Source of the DNA: UBA6136 sp964344495
GTDB taxonomy: Bacteria > Pseudomonadota > Gammaproteobacteria > Methylococcales > Methylococcaceae
DNA: 30,977 bases
Direction: 5' to 3'
NCBI GenBank assembly: GCA_964344495.1
Contig: CAYFNI010000015.1
Coordinates: 1-30,977, forward strand
Both the position numbers and the translations under genes were made by a program. The notes under the pieces are model-generated. The model was not told the DNA's origin. It made no database searches and was given only the letters and a program-made list of their open reading frames with translations. Below, in pieces: positions 15,208 to 24,396 of this stretch (its first letter is position 1; each line of letters opens with the position of its first letter).

Positions 15208-16851
15208 TCAGGCCTTGGCCGGAACCGCTTCGCCAATCGTCTTGTTGATGTACCACTGCTGCAGGATTGACAACACGTTGTTGACTACCCAGTACAGCAC
15301 CAGTCCGGATGGGAAAAACGCAAAGAAGCCAGTGAACATGACCGGGAAGAATTGCATGATCTTGGCTTGCAGCGGGTCGGACGGCGGCGGGCTCAGTCTC
15401 TGCTGGATGAACATGGAGACGCCCATCAACAGCGGCAGGATGAAGTACGGATCCTTGGAAGACAGGTCGGTCAGCCAGCCGATGAAGGGTGCCTGTCGCA
15501 TCTCGACCGCCTCGATCAGCACCCAGTACAGGGAGATGAAGACCGGAATCTGGACCAGGATGGGCAGACAGCCGCCGAGCGGGTTGACCTTCTCCTTGCG
15601 GTACATTTCCATCATGGCGTGATTCAGCTTCTGGCGGTCACCACCGAAGCGTTCCTTCAACTCGGCCATCTTTGGCTGCAGTTTGCGCATGTTGGCCATT
15701 GAGCGGTAGCTGGCGGCCGACAGGCGGAAGAACAGGGCCTTGAGGGTGAAGGTGACGAAGATGATGGCCCAGCCCCAGTTGTTGAAGATTTTATGGAACT
15801 GCTCAAGCAGCCAGAAAATCGGCTTGGCGATCAGGGTCAGCGCACCATAGTCGACGGTCAGATCAAGCCCCGGGGCGGTGGCTTCCAACACGCGCTGGAG
15901 CTTGGGACCGGCAAACAGCTGCGCCTGAGTGGTTTTGCTTTCGCCCGGATTTACCACCAGGCTTGGCGCATAGCTGCCGATCACGAAATGCTCATCGGAC
16001 AGCGCCTTGGTGTAGTAAGTGTTTTCCTGGCCTGAAACCGGTATCCATGCTGCCAGGAAGTAGTGCTGGATCATCGCAACCCAGCCCTCCTGAGACTTAC
16101 GGCTCAGGTTTTCGCCGGCCATGTCCTTGAAGGTGATCTTTTCGTATTTCTCTTCCGGCGTGAATAGGACGCCACCGGTGTAGGTGCGCACGAACTGGTC
16201 CTTGTTTTTGTCGCCCGGGTCCTTGCGCTGAAGCTGGACGTACTGGCGGGCACTCCAGGGTGAGGTGCTCTGGTTGACGACATCCTGCTGCAGCAAGATA
16301 TCGTAGCTGCCGCGTCGGAACAGGTAGGTCTTGGTGACGGATACCCCTTCGGGGCTCTTCCAGGTCAGCGGGACTCTCAACTCGTCTTGACCTTCTGCCA
16401 TGGCAAACGCGGTGGCATCAGTCTGCCAGACAGTATGATGGTTGGGCGCTGAGGCGGTATCGCCAATGAAACCGTTCTGGGCAATGAAGACCGAACCCTC
16501 GTCATTCAGCAGTCGAACCGGCTTGTCTGGCGTTTCCTTGGATTCCGGGTAGCCCGATAGATCCAGTACACGAATGTCACCGCCTTCGGTGTCAATTTCG
16601 AGGCGCATCACATCGGTCTCGACACGCACCCGCTGGCGGGAGCTCAGTTCGTCATTCTGGGTTGAACCCGGCTGGGCTTCAGCTGTGGCGCCATTGGAAG
16701 CCGGCATGTCCGGGCTGGCCGTCACGCCTTGGGTCCCGGCTGCGGTGGTTGCAACGGGTGGTTTGGGGCCGTAATCCATTTCCCATTGCTGGTACAGCAT
16801 GACGCTCAGGAAGAAAAAGAAGACGATCAGTACGAACCTTGCATTATCCAT
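15208..16851 (-). CDS. yidC: Membrane protein insertase YidC
   Basis: A 547-aa inner-membrane insertase that places proteins in the membrane alone or with SecYEG. It starts MDNARFVLIVFFFFLSVMLYQQW, the N-terminal anchor helix. A large periplasmic beta-sandwich domain follows (about residues 60-330), then the conserved five-helix core from about 345 (GWAIIFVTFTLKALFFRLS, with the conserved Arg inside the groove) to the C terminus (LVLYWVVNNVLSILQQWYIN). Its length equals that of E. coli YidC (548 aa). It overlaps the yidD stop by 8 bases. Confidence 0.97.
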   Translation of the reverse strand: MDNARFVLIVFFFFLSVMLYQQWEMDYGPKPPVATTAAGTQGVTASPDMPASNGATAEAQPGSTQNDELSSRQRVRVETDVMRLEIDTEGGDIRVLDLSGYPESKETPDKPVRLLNDEGSVFIAQNGFIGDTASAPNHHTVWQTDATAFAMAEGQDELRVPLTWKSPEGVSVTKTYLFRRGSYDILLQQDVVNQSTSPWSARQYVQLQRKDPGDKNKDQFVRTYTGGVLFTPEEKYEKITFKDMAGENLSRKSQEGWVAMIQHYFLAAWIPVSGQENTYYTKALSDEHFVIGSYAPSLVVNPGESKTTQAQLFAGPKLQRVLEATAPGLDLTVDYGALTLIAKPIFWLLEQFHKIFNNWGWAIIFVTFTLKALFFRLSAASYRSMANMRKLQPKMAELKERFGGDRQKLNHAMMEMYRKEKVNPLGGCLPILVQIPVFISLYWVLIEAVEMRQAPFIGWLTDLSSKDPYFILPLLMGVSMFIQQRLSPPPSDPLQAKIMQFFPVMFTGFFAFFPSGLVLYWVVNNVLSILQQWYINKTIGEAVPAKA

Positions 16852-17080
16852 TGGTTATTTCCGGTTTCTTATCTGGTACGGGATCGAGTCCGCCCGCATG
16901 CCAAGGGTGACATTTCGACAGTCGCTTGATGGCCAAGCCTGAACCTCGGAGTGCCCCGTAACGCTCGATGGCGGTAAGAGCATAGACCGAGCAGGTTGGT
17001 TCAAAACGACAATGATGCCCTAACCAAGGGCTCAGGAGATAGCGGTAAAGCTTGATGAGGGCGACCAGGAGGGCTTGCAT
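16844..17080 (-). CDS. yidD: Membrane protein insertion efficiency factor YidD
   Basis: A 78-aa peripheral membrane protein that assists YidC-dependent insertion. Family marks are the N-terminal amphipathic helix (ALIKLYRYLLSPWLGHHCRF) and the cysteine set CRFEPTCSVYA and KCHPWHAGGLDPVP. Its 5' end overlaps rnpA by 49 bases and its 3' end overlaps yidC by 8, an arrangement usual for this cluster. Confidence 0.95.
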   Translation of the reverse strand: MQALLVALIKLYRYLLSPWLGHHCRFEPTCSVYALTAIERYGALRGSGLAIKRLSKCHPWHAGGLDPVPDKKPEITNG

Positions 17081-17430
17081 TGCTTCACCAGATAGGACCA
17101 GTGTCGGCGCAAGGCGCTGGACAGTGATGCGGGGTCTGCATGGGTGGCGGGCGTTCGGGCCATGATAACGAGGTCGAGGCCGACCAGACCGTGTTGGTGC
17201 AGCCGGAACGATTCGCGGCAGATGCGCTTGATCCGGTTGCGGTCACATGCGAGCCTCACCTGTCGCTTGGAAATAGCCAAGCCTAATCTTGGGATGCCGA
17301 GACCGTTGGCTCTGGCGAGCACGGTCAGGCATGTGTCCGAGGATCTGGTCGCTTGCGCGAAGAGCGGCTGGAAGTCGCGGGCCGAGAGTAACCGGTGTGA
17401 GCGCGGAAACCCTAACTGCGGGTTAGGCAA
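17032..17430 (-). CDS. rnpA: Ribonuclease P protein component
   Basis: A 132-aa basic protein that binds the RNase P RNA and helps 5' maturation of tRNA. The RNR motif stretch RNRIKRICRESFR (about residues 63-75) is diagnostic, and the N-terminal FPRSHRLLSARDFQPLF is family-typical. The start is TTG 17428-17430, four bases after the rpmH stop; no ATG or GTG precedes the conserved FPRSHRL region, so translation is probably coupled to rpmH. The C-terminal tail (SPSSSFTAIS) is encoded in the region shared with yidD. Confidence 0.95.
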   Translation of the reverse strand: MPNPQLGFPRSHRLLSARDFQPLFAQATRSSDTCLTVLARANGLGIPRLGLAISKRQVRLACDRNRIKRICRESFRLHQHGLVGLDLVIMARTPATHADPASLSSALRRHWSYLVKQCKPSWSPSSSFTAIS

Positions 17431-17434
17431 GCGA

Positions 17435-17569
17435 TCAGACGGTCAGCCGCTTCCGGCCTTTGGCGCGGCGTGCGTTCAGAACCAACCGGCCACCACGGGT
17501 TTTCATGCGGGCACGAAAGCCATGGGTGCGAACACGTTTGATTTTGCTGGGTTGATACGTTCTTTTCAT
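17435..17569 (-). CDS. rpmH: 50S ribosomal protein L34
   Basis: A 44-aa ribosomal protein, starting MKRTYQPSKIKRVRTHGF and ending AKGRKRLTV. This is the classic L34 length and sequence. It is the first gene of the minus-strand cluster next to dnaA. A sigma70 promoter candidate is seen upstream, with a leader of about 30 bases. Confidence 0.98.
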   Translation of the reverse strand: MKRTYQPSKIKRVRTHGFRARMKTRGGRLVLNARRAKGRKRLTV

Positions 17570-17750
17570 GGTGAAACCTGAGGTGCAAGGCCTGCAAAAG
17601 GGACGCAATCCTAAAGCACGATAATGACCACTGTCAATCCTCTGAGCAGGGGAAAGCCTGATGCGTTATAGTGAGGTGCCACGATACAGTCTGACTCCCA
17701 CCGATGATGTTTACCCCTGTCTGCCACGGTACCCTCCGGATCATGTGTCT
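17570..17750. other. rpmH-dnaA intergenic region
   Basis: This 181-base divergent region contains the rpmH promoter and, for dnaA, only a TATAGT hexamer (17667-17672) without a good -35. By eye no consensus DnaA box (TTATCCACA or complement) and no AT-rich unwinding stretch is found, so the origin of replication is not obviously here. Confidence 0.55.
17608..17637 (-). promoter_or_regulatory. Promoter of the rpmH-rnpA-yidD-yidC-mnmE cluster
   Basis: On the minus strand a perfect -35 (TTGACA, 17632-17637) is followed after 18 bases by TAGGAT (17608-17613), 4/6 of the -10 consensus. The -10 lies 38 bases before the rpmH ATG. Confidence 0.6.
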
Positions 17751-19073
17751 ATGAGCCAGGTCTGGAGCCAATGTCTGAGCCGGTTGGAGGGGGAGTTGCC
17801 GGCGCAACAGTTCAATACCTGGATTCGGCCTCTGCAAGCGCTCGAAAGTGATGCCGAACTGAAATTGCTTGCGCCCAACAAATTTGTGCTGGATTGGGTG
17901 CGTCAACATTTCTATGGCCGCATCGAGGAGATCATCGCCACCCAGAATGAGCCGGCGCCAATCCTCTTGCTGGAGATCGGCACCCGCACCAGTGAGACAC
18001 TCACCATGGCCCGGCCGGGGTCCCCGCAAAAGCCGGCTGTGGCGCGCAAGCAGCCGAATAACCTCAACCCCGCCTTCACCTTCGAGAATTTTGTCGAAGG
18101 GAAATCCAACCAGCTGGCCAAGGCCGCCTCATTGCAAGTCGCGCAGAACGTGGGCCGCGCCTACAATCCGTTGTTGATTTACGGTGGAGCGGGTTTGGGC
18201 AAAACTCACCTGATGCACGCCATCGGCAACGAAATCCTGAAGGGGAACCCCAGTGCCAATATTGTCTATCTCCACTCCGAGCGTTTCGTTTCGGACATGG
18301 TGAAGGCGCTGCAACACAACGCGATCAATGCCTTCAAGGACTATTACCGAACCGTCGATGCCCTGCTGATCGACGATATTCAGTTCTTCGCCGGCAAGGA
18401 GCGATCTCAGGAAGAGTTTTTCCATACTTTTAACACCCTGCTCGAAAACAAACATCAGGTAGTCTTGACCTGTGACCGCTATCCCAAGGAAATCAGAGGG
18501 CTGGAAGAGCGCCTCAAGTCCCGCTTTGGCTGGGGACTGCCGGTGGCGGTCGAGCCGCCGGATCTCGAAACGCGGGTCGCGATTCTGATGAGCAAGGCAC
18601 AGCATGCCGGCACCGACCTTCCACACGAAGTGGCCTTTTTCATCGGCAAGCGCATCCGTTCAAATATTCGTGAACTGGAGGGTGCCCTGCGGCGAGTCAT
18701 CGCCAATGCACACTTCACCGGTAAACCCATCACGCTCGAATTTGCCAAGGATGCACTCAAGGACCTGATCGCGCTGCAAGACCGCCTGGTCAACGTCGAA
18801 AACATCCAGCGCACGGTTGCCGAGTACTACAAGATCCGCGTTGCCGATTTACTCTCAGCCAAGCGTACCCGCTCAATCACGCGCCCCCGTCAGGCCGCCA
18901 TGGCATTGGCCAAGGAGTTGACCAACCACAGTCTGCCTGAGATCGGCCAGCTGTTTGGTGGACGCGACCACACGACTGTCCTGCATGCCTGTCGCAAGGT
19001 GCAGGAACTGGTCGAGAGCGACAGCAAATTCGCGGAGGATTTCAATAACCTCAAGCGCACGCTGTCAGCCTGA
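17751..19073 (+). CDS. dnaA: Chromosomal replication initiator DnaA
   Basis: A 440-aa AAA+ protein that binds DnaA boxes at oriC and opens the duplex. The ATG at 17751 is chosen because MSQVWSQCLSRLEGELPAQQ is the family N terminus (domain I); an earlier in-frame ATG at 17661 adds 30 unsupported residues. Domain II is short (about 90-110). Domain III has Walker A GGAGLGKTH (about 145-153) and Walker B LLIDDIQF (about 205-212). Domain IV ends with the DNA-binding signature GGRDHTTVLHACRKV near residue 400. It heads the plus-strand cluster dnaA-dnaN-recF-gyrB. Confidence 0.98.
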   Translation: MSQVWSQCLSRLEGELPAQQFNTWIRPLQALESDAELKLLAPNKFVLDWVRQHFYGRIEEIIATQNEPAPILLLEIGTRTSETLTMARPGSPQKPAVARKQPNNLNPAFTFENFVEGKSNQLAKAASLQVAQNVGRAYNPLLIYGGAGLGKTHLMHAIGNEILKGNPSANIVYLHSERFVSDMVKALQHNAINAFKDYYRTVDALLIDDIQFFAGKERSQEEFFHTFNTLLENKHQVVLTCDRYPKEIRGLEERLKSRFGWGLPVAVEPPDLETRVAILMSKAQHAGTDLPHEVAFFIGKRIRSNIRELEGALRRVIANAHFTGKPITLEFAKDALKDLIALQDRLVNVENIQRTVAEYYKIRVADLLSAKRTRSITRPRQAAMALAKELTNHSLPEIGQLFGGRDHTTVLHACRKVQELVESDSKFAEDFNNLKRTLSA

Positions 19074-19132
19074 GCGTCGGATGTCATTTGCCCCTTACAC
19101 TCGATGAAACCCACGAACACCAAGGTGTGCCC

Positions 19133-20239
19133 ATGAAGTTTTCCATTGCCCGCGAGGTACTGATCACGCCCCTCTCCCAGGTTATTGGTGTGGTTGAAAA
19201 GCGCCAGACATTGCCGATCTTGTCCAATGTTTTGCTCAGGCTGCAGCAAGGTCGGCTGGAGTTAACCGGCACCGACCTTGAGGTTCAGCTAGTGGCCAGC
19301 GTCGGAGTCGATACCCAGACCGAAGGTGCTATCACCGTACCGGCGCGGAAGTTGCTCGATATTTTTCGTTTGCTGCCGGATCACAGCGAAGCCATGGTCG
19401 AACTGCGCGACGATCGCCTTGCCATCCGCTGTGGCAGCAGTCGCTTCAATCTGACCACCCTGCCGGTCGACAATTATCCGGCCTTTGATTCCGGAACCAC
19501 CGAGCTCGATCTGACGCTGCCCAGTGAAACGCTGAGAATGGCGTTGGACAAAACCCTCTTCGCGATGGCGCAGCTGGATGTGCGCTATTACCTGAACGGT
19601 CTGCTGCTGGATTTCGAGGGAAGCACCTTGCGCACGGTTGCCTCCGATGGTCATCGGCTGGCGATGTTTCAGGAGGTCATGGCGACATCCTTCAATAGCA
19701 ACCGACAGATCATCGTCCCACGCAAAGGCATTCTGGAGTTATACCGGCTGCTCGGCGACGCAGACGAAACCGTCGATATCCAGATTTCCCCCAACACGAT
19801 TCGCGTCAACCTCGGCACAGTCAGCTTCTCGGCCAAATTGATCGAAGGCCGTTTTCCGGATTACCAGCGCGTGATGCCGCGCGAGTTGAACAGCAGCTAC
19901 CGCATCGAAAAGGACGCTTTCAAAGGAGCGTTGAGCCGCGTGTCGGTGCTGACAGCCGAAAAGCAAAAAAGCATCAGCCTTGAAGTGGCGGCCGAAGAGG
20001 GCGTCATGACGCTGAAAAGCCAGAATGCCGAGCATGAGGAGGCGGAAGAGCGGCTGGAGATCGACGTCCAGGGCGGTGATGTCTCGGTCGGTTTCAATGC
20101 GGGATACTTGCTGGAGGCAATCGGCCATGCCGACGCCGAGCATGTTCGGTTGTCGTTTACGGAAGCGGCCAACAGCTGTCTGATCGAAGACGTGGTTGAT
20201 CAGCGCTTCAAATACGTGGTCATGCCGATGCGCCTGTAG
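19133..20239 (+). CDS. dnaN: DNA polymerase III subunit beta (sliding clamp)
   Basis: A 368-aa ring-forming clamp that tethers polymerase III to DNA. The ATG at 19133, preceded by AAGGTG, gives MKFSIAREVLITPLSQVIGV, the usual N terminus; an earlier ATG at 19088 is rejected. Three similar domains are present, and the C-terminal VVDQRFKYVVMPMRL is the strongly conserved protein-binding end. The length matches E. coli (366 aa). The gap to dnaA is 59 bases with no terminator, so co-transcription is likely. Confidence 0.98.
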   Translation: MKFSIAREVLITPLSQVIGVVEKRQTLPILSNVLLRLQQGRLELTGTDLEVQLVASVGVDTQTEGAITVPARKLLDIFRLLPDHSEAMVELRDDRLAIRCGSSRFNLTTLPVDNYPAFDSGTTELDLTLPSETLRMALDKTLFAMAQLDVRYYLNGLLLDFEGSTLRTVASDGHRLAMFQEVMATSFNSNRQIIVPRKGILELYRLLGDADETVDIQISPNTIRVNLGTVSFSAKLIEGRFPDYQRVMPRELNSSYRIEKDAFKGALSRVSVLTAEKQKSISLEVAAEEGVMTLKSQNAEHEEAEERLEIDVQGGDVSVGFNAGYLLEAIGHADAEHVRLSFTEAANSCLIEDVVDQRFKYVVMPMRL

Positions 20240-20264
20240 ACCCCGCGACTACGAGATACGACGG

Positions 20265-21338
20265 GTGAGCTTGATCAAGCTGGAGGTCAATGGACTCCGG
20301 AATTTGGCGCCGGTCCTCATCGAGCCTCACCCGCACATCAACTATGTGGTAGGGGCCAATGCCAGCGGCAAGACATCGCTGCTGGAGGCAATCTACCTAC
20401 TGGGTCGGGCGCGTTCCTTCAGAACCACCCAGCTCAACCAGCTGATCCAGTTTGGCGCATCCGCGCTGACCGTGGTCGGAAAGGTCGCTTCACCGACCGC
20501 GGGTCAGCTGCCAATCGGTATTGAAATCAGCCGCAACACGCGCACGATCCACCTCGGTGGTCGCACGCTTCAGAGTAGTGCCGAGTTGCTGCAAGTGTTC
20601 CCGCTCCTGGTCATACAGCCAGCGGGCATCGCCTTGCTGGAAGGCGCGCCAAAATTGCGGCGGCAATTTCTCGACTTCGGCGTGTTTCACCATAACCCCG
20701 CTTTCCTTGAGCAGTGGCGTCGCTACTCACGGGCGCTGAATCATCGTAATGCGCTGCTTCGCAACGGCCGGACCGGCGACTTAGCCCCATGGAATCATGA
20801 ACTTGCCCGGTACGGTATAATGCTCCACGAGGCGCGAGCGCAGTACCTTGATAGTCTGGCGCCGCTTTTTCGGGACATAGGGGGACGTTTCTTTTCCGGA
20901 TCTCACTTCGAGCTCCGTCTTCAGGCGGGCTGGGACCTGTCCCGCGACCTGAGTGACATTCTCGAAAGCGATGCCGCGGCAGACCTTCGATACGGACACA
21001 CGCAGTCGGGTCCCCATAAGGGGGATTTTTCCATCAGTCTCGACCAGCGCCCCATCAAGGCTTACGTATCCAGAGGCCAGATGAAGGTGATGGTCTACGC
21101 CTTGCTGCTGGCGCAGTCACGGTTGATGGAGGAGCGGGCTGGGGCCGCGGGCTGCATGCTGATCGACGATGTGGCGTCGGAGCTGGATGCGGACAACCAG
21201 CGCATTCTGCTGGATCTTTTGCGGGACAGACCCACCCAGTTTTTTATCACGGCCACGGGGCACGAGACCCTCAACGACCGCATTTCCGGCGATGCCGCAC
21301 TGTTCGAGGTCGGCCAAGGCCGGATAACCCAAGCATGA
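20265..21338 (+). CDS. recF: DNA replication and repair protein RecF
   Basis: A 357-aa SMC-like ATPase that helps load RecA at gaps. The start is GTG 20265 (reading SLIKLEVNGLRN); a TTG two codons on is the main alternative, and no good ATG exists. Walker A is GANASGKT (about 30-37), the ABC signature region is SRGQMKVM (about 269-276), and Walker B with the D-loop is MLIDDVASELD (about 298-308). Its stop overlaps the gyrB ATG in an ATGA, indicating coupling. Confidence 0.96.
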   Translation: MSLIKLEVNGLRNLAPVLIEPHPHINYVVGANASGKTSLLEAIYLLGRARSFRTTQLNQLIQFGASALTVVGKVASPTAGQLPIGIEISRNTRTIHLGGRTLQSSAELLQVFPLLVIQPAGIALLEGAPKLRRQFLDFGVFHHNPAFLEQWRRYSRALNHRNALLRNGRTGDLAPWNHELARYGIMLHEARAQYLDSLAPLFRDIGGRFFSGSHFELRLQAGWDLSRDLSDILESDAAADLRYGHTQSGPHKGDFSISLDQRPIKAYVSRGQMKVMVYALLLAQSRLMEERAGAAGCMLIDDVASELDADNQRILLDLLRDRPTQFFITATGHETLNDRISGDAALFEVGQGRITQA

Positions 21339-23770
21339 CAACACCCATGACAGACACCAAAAACCCCTCGGATTACGACAGCTCATCGATCAAGGTTCTC
21401 AAGGGACTGGATGCGGTGCGCAAGCGGCCCGGCATGTATATCGGCGACACCGATGACGGCACAGGGCTCCATCATATGGTGTTTGAGGTGGTCGACAATG
21501 CCATCGACGAAGCCTTGGCCGGTTACTGTAAAAATGTGTGTGTGACCATCCACCCGGACGAGTCCATCACCGTAAGCGATGATGGGCGCGGCATACCGGT
21601 CGATATCCATGAGGAGGAAGGCCGCTCTGCTGCCGAGGTCATCATGACGGTCCTGCATGCCGGCGGCAAGTTCGATGACAACTCCTACAAGGTGTCGGGT
21701 GGTTTGCATGGCGTCGGCGTATCGGTGGTCAATGCTCTGTCCGAATCGCTGACGCTGGAGATTCACCGCGGCGGCAAGACATATCATCAGCACTACATTC
21801 ACGGTGTACCGGAGGCTCCGCTGGCCCCTATTGGCGATACCCAGCTGACCGGCACCACGGTGCGGTTCAAGCCGAGCGCGGATACCTTCACCAACATCGA
21901 ATTCCATTATGAGATTCTCGCCAAGCGACTGCGGGAGCTGTCGTTCCTCAACTCCGGCGTCTGCATCCTGCTGAAGGACGAGCGCAGCGACAAGAGCGAT
22001 CGCTTCGAATTCGAGGGGGGAATCCGGGCCTTTGTCGAACACCTCAACAAGAACAAGACACCGCTGTTCGACAAGGTTTTCTACTTTCAGACCGAGAAGG
22101 ATGGCATCACCGTTGAGGCCGCCCTGCAATGGAATGACTCCTATCAGGAAAACATCTACTGTTTTACCAACAACATTCCGCAACGGGATGGTGGTACCCA
22201 TCTGGCCGGTTTTCGGGGGGCACTGACACGGACCCTCAACCAGTATATCGACGAGCAAGGCTTGCTGAAAAAGCAGAAGGTTGACACCTCCGGTGACGAT
22301 GCCCGCGAAGGCCTCACGGCGATTCTGTCGGTCAAGGTCCCTGACCCCAAGTTCTCGTCCCAGACCAAGGACAAACTGGTGTCCTCGGAAGTGAAGCCGG
22401 TGGTCGAATCGGCCATGGGCGAAAAATTCCAGGAATTCATGCTTGAAAATCCAGGCATCGGCAAGTTGATTGCCAACAAGATGATCGATGCCGCCCGCGC
22501 CCGCGAGGCAGCCCGCAAGGCACGCGAAATGACCCGCCGCAAGACGGCCCTCGACATTGCCGGTCTGCCCGGCAAGCTGGCTGACTGTCAGGAGAAGGAT
22601 CCGGCATTGTCCGAACTGTTCATCGTCGAGGGTGACTCCGCCGGCGGATCGGCCAAGCAAGGCCGCGATCGTCGTACCCAGGCCATTCTTCCGCTCAAGG
22701 GCAAGATTCTGAACGTCGAACGAGCCCGCTTCGACCGGATGATTTCATCTGAAGAAGTCGGAACCTTGATCACCGCCATGGGCTGCGGCATCGGGCGGGA
22801 GGACTACGATCCGGACAAACTGCGCTACCACCGCATCATCATCATGACCGATGCCGATGTGGATGGCTCGCACATCCGGACCTTGCTGCTGACCTTCTTC
22901 TACCGACAGATGCCGGAGTTGATCGAGCGCGGACACATCTACATTGCGCAGCCGCCCCTCTACAAGGTGAAGAAAGGCAAGCAGGAGCAGTACGTCAAAG
23001 ACGACGGCGAACTGAACAATTACCTGCTGCAACTCGCTCTGGAGAAAACCCGACTGCACCCGGGTGAGGCGATTCCACCCATACAGGGCGCCGGTCTGGA
23101 AAAGCTGGCGCGGGACTATCTCACGGTCCGGGGGATTATCGACCGGCTCAGTCATCGTTACGACGAAACCCTGCTGAATGTCCTGACACAGGTGCCGGCG
23201 CTGGATCCGGAACGCTTGTCCGATCGCGCCACCGTGGATGCCTGGTTGCAGCCCCTGACGCGTCGGTTGAACGAACAGGAGACCGGTGCCCGCTTCAGCC
23301 TGCAAGCCGATCTGGGCGCACAGCCTGAGGCATTCCGGCTCCAGGTCAGCAAACGCATGCACGGCGTCTACAAGCAGTTCGAGTTGGCTGCGGGCTTTTT
23401 CCAGTCGACCGACTACCGCAAGCTGGCCGGCTTTGGTCAAACCACCGAGGAGCTGTTTGGGTCGGAATCCTATGTTGCGGCGGATGAACGTCGGGAACGG
23501 GTGGACAGTTTCCGCGCTGCCTTTGACTGGATGATGAGCGAAGCCAGACGCGGGCAGCATATCCAGCGCTACAAAGGCCTGGGTGAAATGAATCCGGATC
23601 AGCTGTTCGAAACCACGCTCGACTCGAACACCCGCCGATTACTGCAGGTCAAGATCGAAGATGCCATCACCGCCGATGAAATCTTCACCACCCTCATGGG
23701 CGATCAGGTCGAGCCGCGCCGCGACTTCATCGAGCGCAACGCACTGGAAGTCTCAAACCTCGATATCTAG
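21335..23770 (+). CDS. gyrB: DNA gyrase subunit B
   Basis: An 811-aa ATPase subunit of gyrase, which introduces negative supercoils together with GyrA. ATG 21335 overlaps the recF stop; an ATG at 21347 is an alternative. The GHKL ATPase domain shows EVVDNAIDEAL, DDGRGIPVDIHEE and GGLHGVGVSVVNALS. The transducer follows, then the TOPRIM domain with EGDSAGGSAKQGRDR (about 430 onward) and DADVDGSHI. The long insertion typical of proteobacterial GyrB lies between about residues 560 and 730. The C terminus (YKGLGEMNPDQLFETTLD then RRDFIERNAL) is conserved. Length is close to E. coli (804 aa). Confidence 0.98.
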   Translation: MTTPMTDTKNPSDYDSSSIKVLKGLDAVRKRPGMYIGDTDDGTGLHHMVFEVVDNAIDEALAGYCKNVCVTIHPDESITVSDDGRGIPVDIHEEEGRSAAEVIMTVLHAGGKFDDNSYKVSGGLHGVGVSVVNALSESLTLEIHRGGKTYHQHYIHGVPEAPLAPIGDTQLTGTTVRFKPSADTFTNIEFHYEILAKRLRELSFLNSGVCILLKDERSDKSDRFEFEGGIRAFVEHLNKNKTPLFDKVFYFQTEKDGITVEAALQWNDSYQENIYCFTNNIPQRDGGTHLAGFRGALTRTLNQYIDEQGLLKKQKVDTSGDDAREGLTAILSVKVPDPKFSSQTKDKLVSSEVKPVVESAMGEKFQEFMLENPGIGKLIANKMIDAARAREAARKAREMTRRKTALDIAGLPGKLADCQEKDPALSELFIVEGDSAGGSAKQGRDRRTQAILPLKGKILNVERARFDRMISSEEVGTLITAMGCGIGREDYDPDKLRYHRIIIMTDADVDGSHIRTLLLTFFYRQMPELIERGHIYIAQPPLYKVKKGKQEQYVKDDGELNNYLLQLALEKTRLHPGEAIPPIQGAGLEKLARDYLTVRGIIDRLSHRYDETLLNVLTQVPALDPERLSDRATVDAWLQPLTRRLNEQETGARFSLQADLGAQPEAFRLQVSKRMHGVYKQFELAAGFFQSTDYRKLAGFGQTTEELFGSESYVAADERRERVDSFRAAFDWMMSEARRGQHIQRYKGLGEMNPDQLFETTLDSNTRRLLQVKIEDAITADEIFTTLMGDQVEPRRDFIERNALEVSNLDI

Positions 23771-23777
23771 GCGGCAA

Positions 23778-24395
23778 TTGCCAGCACTCATCCTGTTCAA
23801 CAAACCCTACGGCGTCCTCTCCCAGTTCACCGACCGGGAGGGTGGCCGTCGGACCTTGGCCGACTTTATCGACAGGCCCGGCGTGCATCCCGCCGGGCGT
23901 CTCGATTATGACAGCGAGGGCCTGTTGCTTCTGACCGATCAGGGTTGGCTGCAGGCGCGGATTGCCGATCCCCGGTTCAAGCTTCCCAAACGCTACTGGG
24001 TACAGGTGGAAGGCGTGCCGGATGATGCGGCCCTCCAGGCCCTGGCCCACGGTGTCATGCTCAAGGATGGCCAGACCCGGCCGGCCAAGGTGCGCCGGCT
24101 GGATGCGCCGCCGGCGATCGGGCCGCGTGACCCGCCAATCCGTTATCGGGCCCGCATTCCGGATTCATGGATCGAAGTGACCCTTCGTGAAGGCAAGAAC
24201 CGGCAGGTGCGGCGCATGACCGCCGCTGTGGGCCATCCGACCCTGCGCTTGATCCGGCAGGCAATTGGGCCGTGGTCGCTGGATGGGCTGGCGCCGGGTG
24301 CTTGGCGGAGTCTGACCGTGACGCGGGACCTGCCGGGGCTGAAAGAGCCCGTGAGGCGTTCGTCAGGCGCAAGCCGACCCAAACAGCCCCGATAA
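23778..24395 (+). CDS. rluE: 23S rRNA pseudouridine synthase, RluE/RsuA family
   Basis: A 205-aa stand-alone pseudouridine synthase that isomerises a specific uridine in 23S rRNA (U2457 for E. coli RluE). Motifs are ILFNKPYGVLSQFTD at the start, GRLDYDSEGLLLLTDQG with the catalytic Asp (about residue 40), and LREGKNRQVRRMTAAVGHPT. No S4 domain precedes it, as in RluE. The assigned start is TTG 23778, seven bases after the gyrB stop, with a weak GGCGG before it; any earlier start would lie inside gyrB. It abuts the convergent periplasmic protein gene, with one base between the two stop codons. Confidence 0.9.
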   Translation: MPALILFNKPYGVLSQFTDREGGRRTLADFIDRPGVHPAGRLDYDSEGLLLLTDQGWLQARIADPRFKLPKRYWVQVEGVPDDAALQALAHGVMLKDGQTRPAKVRRLDAPPAIGPRDPPIRYRARIPDSWIEVTLREGKNRQVRRMTAAVGHPTLRLIRQAIGPWSLDGLAPGAWRSLTVTRDLPGLKEPVRRSSGASRPKQPR

Positions 24396-24396
24396 A

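Noticed and set aside
21383..22660. 425-codon minus-strand ORF opposite gyrB
   Set aside because: Antisense shadow of gyrB with no family motif or credible start signal.
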